Source of the DNA: Spirosoma fluviale
Lineage (GTDB): Bacteria > Bacteroidota > Bacteroidia > Cytophagales > Spirosomataceae
DNA: 7,836 nucleotides
Assembly: GCA_945860325.1 (NCBI GenBank)
Contig: CAMARL010000079.1
Span: 1-7,836, forward strand
Direction of reading: 5' to 3'
In this document: positions 6,006 to 7,836 of the stretch, piece by piece
Numbering within the stretch: position 1 is the stretch's first letter
How the letters are laid out: each line of letters begins with the position of its first letter
Made by a program: the position numbers and the translations under genes
Notes under the pieces: generated by a model
The model's database searches: none
What the model was told of the DNA's origin: nothing
Seen by the model: only the letters and a program-made list of their open reading frames with translations

Positions 6006-6121
6006 ATGATATTTCTTTTTTTAGCTTTCAAAGACATAAGATGTACATTAGGATTGAAATTTTTCACCAATCCACTTTCAATACCTTCATTAATTGCGCT
6101 TTTGAGCGCATTAAATAATTC
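5987..6121 (-). pseudogene. C-terminal remnant of a ParD-like antitoxin
   Basis: Reading the minus strand from 6121 gives 44 residues up to a TAA at 5987-5989. They begin ELFNALKSAINEGIESG, continue LVKNFNPNVHLMSLKAKK and end in RNIITKVSL. The pattern (leucine/alanine helix, then EG..SG, then an acidic or Asn-Phe turn, then HL..LK.KK) is that of the toxin-binding C-terminus of ParD-family antitoxins. The DNA-binding ribbon-helix-helix half is missing. The frame stays open a little further into the terC tail, to a TGA within it, but has no ATG or plausible start before the conserved part. No ParE toxin follows; an unrelated HigB-type toxin does. The first bases overlap the last codons of terC in another frame. 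I call it a relic by pattern recognition, without a database search. Confidence 0.5.
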
Positions 6122-6926
6122 CGTCCTTTTCAGCTTGGTTTTTGATATCGTGAATTTCGATGGATTTGGTTGATTTCTTTTTCATTTGGATGTTGATAAA
6201 TTCAACAAACAGTGAGAAGGCGATGGAGAAGTAGAGATAACCTTTTGGAATTTGTCCGATGGTATTGCCTAGAATACTCAGTTCTGAACCGTGGCTGGCT
6301 TCGGCAATGAGCATAAAACCGATCATAATGAGGAAAGACAGGCCAAGTACTTGGAGTGAAGGGTGATCGTTCACAAAACGGCCAACAGGTCCTGAGAAAG
6401 CCATCATGATAATAGCTGAGGCGACTACGGCGATGATCATCACCCACATATTATCGGATAGGCCTATGGCGGTCAGAATGGAGTCGATGGAAAAGACTAG
6501 GTTGATGAGTGCGATTTGTGTGACAATGGTACCGATGCTATTGATTTTCTTTTGGGTATTACTACTCAGATGTTCCTCCTCCCCTTCCAGCTTCATGAAT
6601 ATTTCATTGCTGGCTTTGTAAAGTAAGAAGAGACCACCGACAAACAGGATGATGGATTGTCCAGTGGGGGCGGCATTAAAATAGGTATAATGAAAGTGGG
6701 CAAATGGTTTCTGAAGGGATATGAGAATGGATATACCAAAAAGCAAGATGATTCTAAAGACCATGGCGAGAATTAGACCTATGTTACGGGCTTTGGCTTG
6801 ATCTTGTTTGGGTAAACGGGCTGCGGTGATTGAAATGAAGATTATATTATCAATTCCAAGGACAATTTCTAAAAAAGTAAGGGTCAGTAAACTGATGAGG
6901 TTATCGAGGCTAAGAAGTTGATCCAT
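6111..6926 (-). CDS. TerC-family integral membrane protein
   Basis: This 271-residue protein has about seven predicted membrane helices and the two family signatures: EIVLGIDN (20-27) in the first helix and FSIDSILTAIG (145-155) in the middle. The buried acidic residues Glu20, Asp26 and Asp148 are those that TerC proteins are thought to use in metal ion handling. A charged cytoplasmic loop, KLEGEEEHLSSNTQKK, lies at about 112-127. The helix PKGYLYFSIAFSLFVEFINI (227-246) is followed by a basic tail. Family members have been linked to manganese export, to tellurite resistance, and in some bacteria to loading metal onto exported enzymes; which applies here is not visible. The ATG at 6926 leads directly into the first helix. 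The last 24 or so residues are polar and end over the antitoxin relic. It stands alone, with its own candidate promoter. Confidence 0.9.
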   Translation of the reverse strand: MDQLLSLDNLISLLTLTFLEIVLGIDNIIFISITAARLPKQDQAKARNIGLILAMVFRIILLFGISILISLQKPFAHFHYTYFNAAPTGQSIILFVGGLFLLYKASNEIFMKLEGEEEHLSSNTQKKINSIGTIVTQIALINLVFSIDSILTAIGLSDNMWVMIIAVVASAIIMMAFSGPVGRFVNDHPSLQVLGLSFLIMIGFMLIAEASHGSELSILGNTIGQIPKGYLYFSIAFSLFVEFINIQMKKKSTKSIEIHDIKNQAEKDGII

Positions 6927-6945
6927 GGGATATTATATGTGTATA

Positions 6946-6977
6946 CAAAGATGCGTTCTTTCGTTCAAATAATCAAA
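6946..6977 (-). promoter_or_regulatory. Candidate promoter of the TerC-family gene
   Basis: On the minus strand, TTTG (6977-6974) is followed after 20 nt by CATCTTTG (6953-6946), one mismatch from TAnnTTTG. The start of transcription would fall near 6939, about 13 nt before the ATG. The region also carries a doubled composite motif: ATGCGTT followed by GTTCAAA at 6951-6969 and again at 6981-6997, with spacers of 5 and 3 nt. That may be a regulatory repeat. Confidence 0.4.
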
Positions 6978-7023
6978 AAAATGCGTTAAGGTTCAAAAAT
7001 ATCCATTTATTTCTGTCGGTCAC

Positions 7024-7054
7024 TTGGAAAAAAATAAATAATTTCGGATATTTG
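7024..7054 (+). promoter_or_regulatory. Candidate promoter of tRNA-Val
   Basis: TTG at 7024-7026 is followed after 20 nt by GATATTTG at 7047-7054, one mismatch from TAnnTTTG. The predicted start is near 7061, giving a 5' leader of about a dozen bases before the tRNA, a normal arrangement for a single tRNA gene. Confidence 0.45.
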
Positions 7055-7073
7055 CAATCCCATTCAGCGGAAT

Positions 7074-7151
7074 GGTCCTATAGCTCAGCTGGTTCAGAGC
7101 ACCTGCCTTACAAGCAGGGGGTCCTAGGTTCGAATCCTAGTGGGACCACCA
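7074..7151 (+). tRNA. tRNA-Val (anticodon TAC), CCA encoded
   Basis: The full cloverleaf can be drawn. The acceptor GGTCCTA (7074-7080) pairs with TGGGACC (7141-7147) with one G-T wobble. The D-stem is GCTC/GAGC (7083-7086 and 7097-7100). The anticodon stem CCTGC/GCAGG (7102-7106 and 7114-7118) holds the loop CTTACAA, with anticodon TAC at 7109-7111. The T-arm contains GGTTCGAATCC. The discriminator is A7148, and CCA is encoded at 7149-7151. The anticodon reads the valine codon GTA and probably other GTN codons by wobble. It is a single tRNA gene with its own promoter and terminator. Confidence 0.97.
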
Positions 7152-7185
7152 GAATCCACCTCAAAAGGGTGGATTCTTTTATTTT
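7151..7185 (+). terminator. Rho-independent terminator directly behind tRNA-Val
   Basis: A perfect 10-bp stem, AGAATCCACC (7151-7160) with GGTGGATTCT (7168-7177), has a 7-nt loop and a tail TTTTATTTT. The first stem base is the last A of the tRNA's CCA, so termination and tRNA end are immediately adjacent. Confidence 0.9.
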
Positions 7186-7191
7186 ACAGGG

Positions 7192-7266
7192 TTGGTAGCA
7201 AAACAGGTAGCACGAGAGGGGTTTTCAGGTGAAATGCTACTTTATTTAATTTTAGACGAAGTCTAG
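7192..7266 (+). pseudogene. Possible degraded start of a tyrosine recombinase
   Basis: Between the tRNA terminator and the sulfatase, one + frame reads LVAKQVAREGFSGEMLLYLILDEV and then stops at 7264-7266. The LLYLILDE segment resembles the first strand of the arm-binding domain that opens many Bacteroidota phage-type integrases, which often sit just after a tRNA gene. Only 24 residues are present, with no catalytic part, so this is a weak resemblance. A short hairpin, TAGAC-GAA-GTCTA (7253-7265), overlaps its end. The stretch may equally be plain intergenic DNA; the motif GGTAGCA occurs twice in it, at 7194-7200 and 7206-7212. Confidence 0.25.
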
Positions 7267-7280
7267 TTTTAAATAAGAAA

Positions 7281-7836
7281 TTATCTAATAAACTTTTTAT
7301 CCCCCACCAAATATCTCCACCGCTGATAATAATCTTTTAATAAATGAAAATCTGAATAATATATTTTATTATCAATTAAATTACTTTTTTCATAAGGATC
7401 ATTTGATAAATCAAACAGTAATTCCTCATTAATATCAGTCGATATGTACTTCCACCTCTCTGATCTTATCATTCGATGTCCCATTCCAGTTTTACCTCCA
7501 ACTCCTACGCTTTCACTGGCCACATATTTATTAATTTGCACCGACTGATCTTTTAGAATGGGTAAAATGGATTTGCCATGTAAATAATTAAGTGCCGGCA
7601 AACCTGCTAATTCAAGTATAGTTGGAAACACATCGATACTAGATACAAGTGCATCTGATTTGTGCTCCTTAATTAAAAGTTTTTTCCAATATATAAACAT
7701 GGGAACACGAACAGACTCTTCATGCATGGTCAATTTATTCCCTAATCCATGATTTCCCAAAAAATAACCATTATCTGACAAAAAAATCAAAACAGTGTTT
7801 TCCATATGTCCATTTTCATCCAATGCTTTGATTAAA
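7281..7836 (-). CDS. Sulfatase (alkaline-phosphatase superfamily), C-terminal part
   Basis: The gene enters from the right edge; the frame is open to 7836, so its start and the catalytic Cys/Ser-x-Pro-x-Arg motif lie outside the window. The TTG at 7821-7823 is an internal leucine. The 184 visible residues carry sulfatase signatures: LSDNGYFLGNHG, with Asp-Asn for metal binding and a conserved His; GNKLTMHEESVRVPMFIYW, with the conserved substrate-contacting Lys; SSIDVFPTILELAGL; and the C-terminal subdomain pattern RMIRSERWKYI followed by ELLFDLSNDPYEKSNLI. Such enzymes remove sulfate esters, often from algal or animal polysaccharides, and are usually exported. The exact substrate cannot be told. 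The gene is AT-rich and lies beside a tRNA, which fits acquired DNA. It ends in RWRYLVGDKKFIR at a TAA. Confidence 0.9.
   Translation of the reverse strand, partial: LIKALDENGHMENTVLIFLSDNGYFLGNHGLGNKLTMHEESVRVPMFIYWKKLLIKEHKSDALVSSIDVFPTILELAGLPALNYLHGKSILPILKDQSVQINKYVASESVGVGGKTGMGHRMIRSERWKYISTDINEELLFDLSNDPYEKSNLIDNKIYYSDFHLLKDYYQRWRYLVGDKKFIR

Noticed and set aside
6095..6110. TGCGCT-TTTG-AGCGCA hairpin just after the terC stop, as a terminator
   Set aside because: On the minus strand no T-run follows the stem. The bases are explained as codons of the ParD-like relic (NALKSA region).
5907..6173. An 88-codon plus-strand frame
   Set aside because: It runs antisense across the toxin start, the operator dyad, the antitoxin relic and the terC tail, and resembles no family.
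6202..6447. An 81-codon minus-strand frame inside terC
   Set aside because: It is a shifted-frame shadow of TerC, whose own frame carries all the family motifs.
7253..7265. TAGAC-GAA-GTCTA hairpin as the sulfatase terminator
   Set aside because: The stem is five pairs and the minus-strand continuation has no T-run, so terminator function is not supported.

Overview
The window comes from a member of the Bacteroidota, most likely a freshwater Cytophagales-type bacterium. The evidence is a gliding-type GldG, a proteorhodopsin of the Bacteroidota kind with its retinal-making Blh, start sites without purine-rich ribosome sites, and several candidate promoters of the TTG / TAnnTTTG type used by the phylum's main sigma factor. 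The exact genus cannot be read from the sequence.

Layout, left to right. (1) 1-456: the 3' end of gldG. (2) 517-3417: a compact light-harvesting cassette on the + strand, made of lycopene cyclase (crtY), beta-carotene 15,15'-dioxygenase (blh), overlapping by 28 nt, and a proton-pumping rhodopsin with its own candidate promoter and a strong terminator. CrtY makes beta-carotene, Blh cleaves it to retinal, and the rhodopsin uses retinal. (3) 3598-4722: dnaN, the DNA polymerase sliding clamp. (4) 4726-4823: fourteen tandem 7-nt units, followed by a secreted thioredoxin-fold protein (4843-5256). (5) 5277-5946, minus strand: a HigB/HigA-type toxin-antitoxin pair with a 32-bp dyad as likely operator. 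Just upstream, an unannotated remnant of a second, ParD-like antitoxin (5987-6121) overlaps the end of terC. (6) 6111-6926, minus strand: a TerC-family membrane protein. (7) 7074-7151: tRNA-Val(TAC) with a terminator directly behind it, then what may be a degraded integrase start, then the 3' part of a sulfatase on the minus strand that runs out of the window.

The cassette fits photoheterotrophy. The pump has the D-T-E triad, Met at the colour-tuning site (green-absorbing) and a glycine where carotenoid-antenna rhodopsins have their fenestration. The rest of the carotenoid pathway (crtE, crtB, crtI, crtZ) is not in the window. The right half is more mosaic: toxin-antitoxin genes, an antitoxin relic, a tRNA flank and an AT-rich sulfatase suggest acquired DNA. 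I did not find a clearly new system. The best leads are the cassette's placement and regulation, the antitoxin relic beside an intact toxin-antitoxin pair, and the heptamer array.
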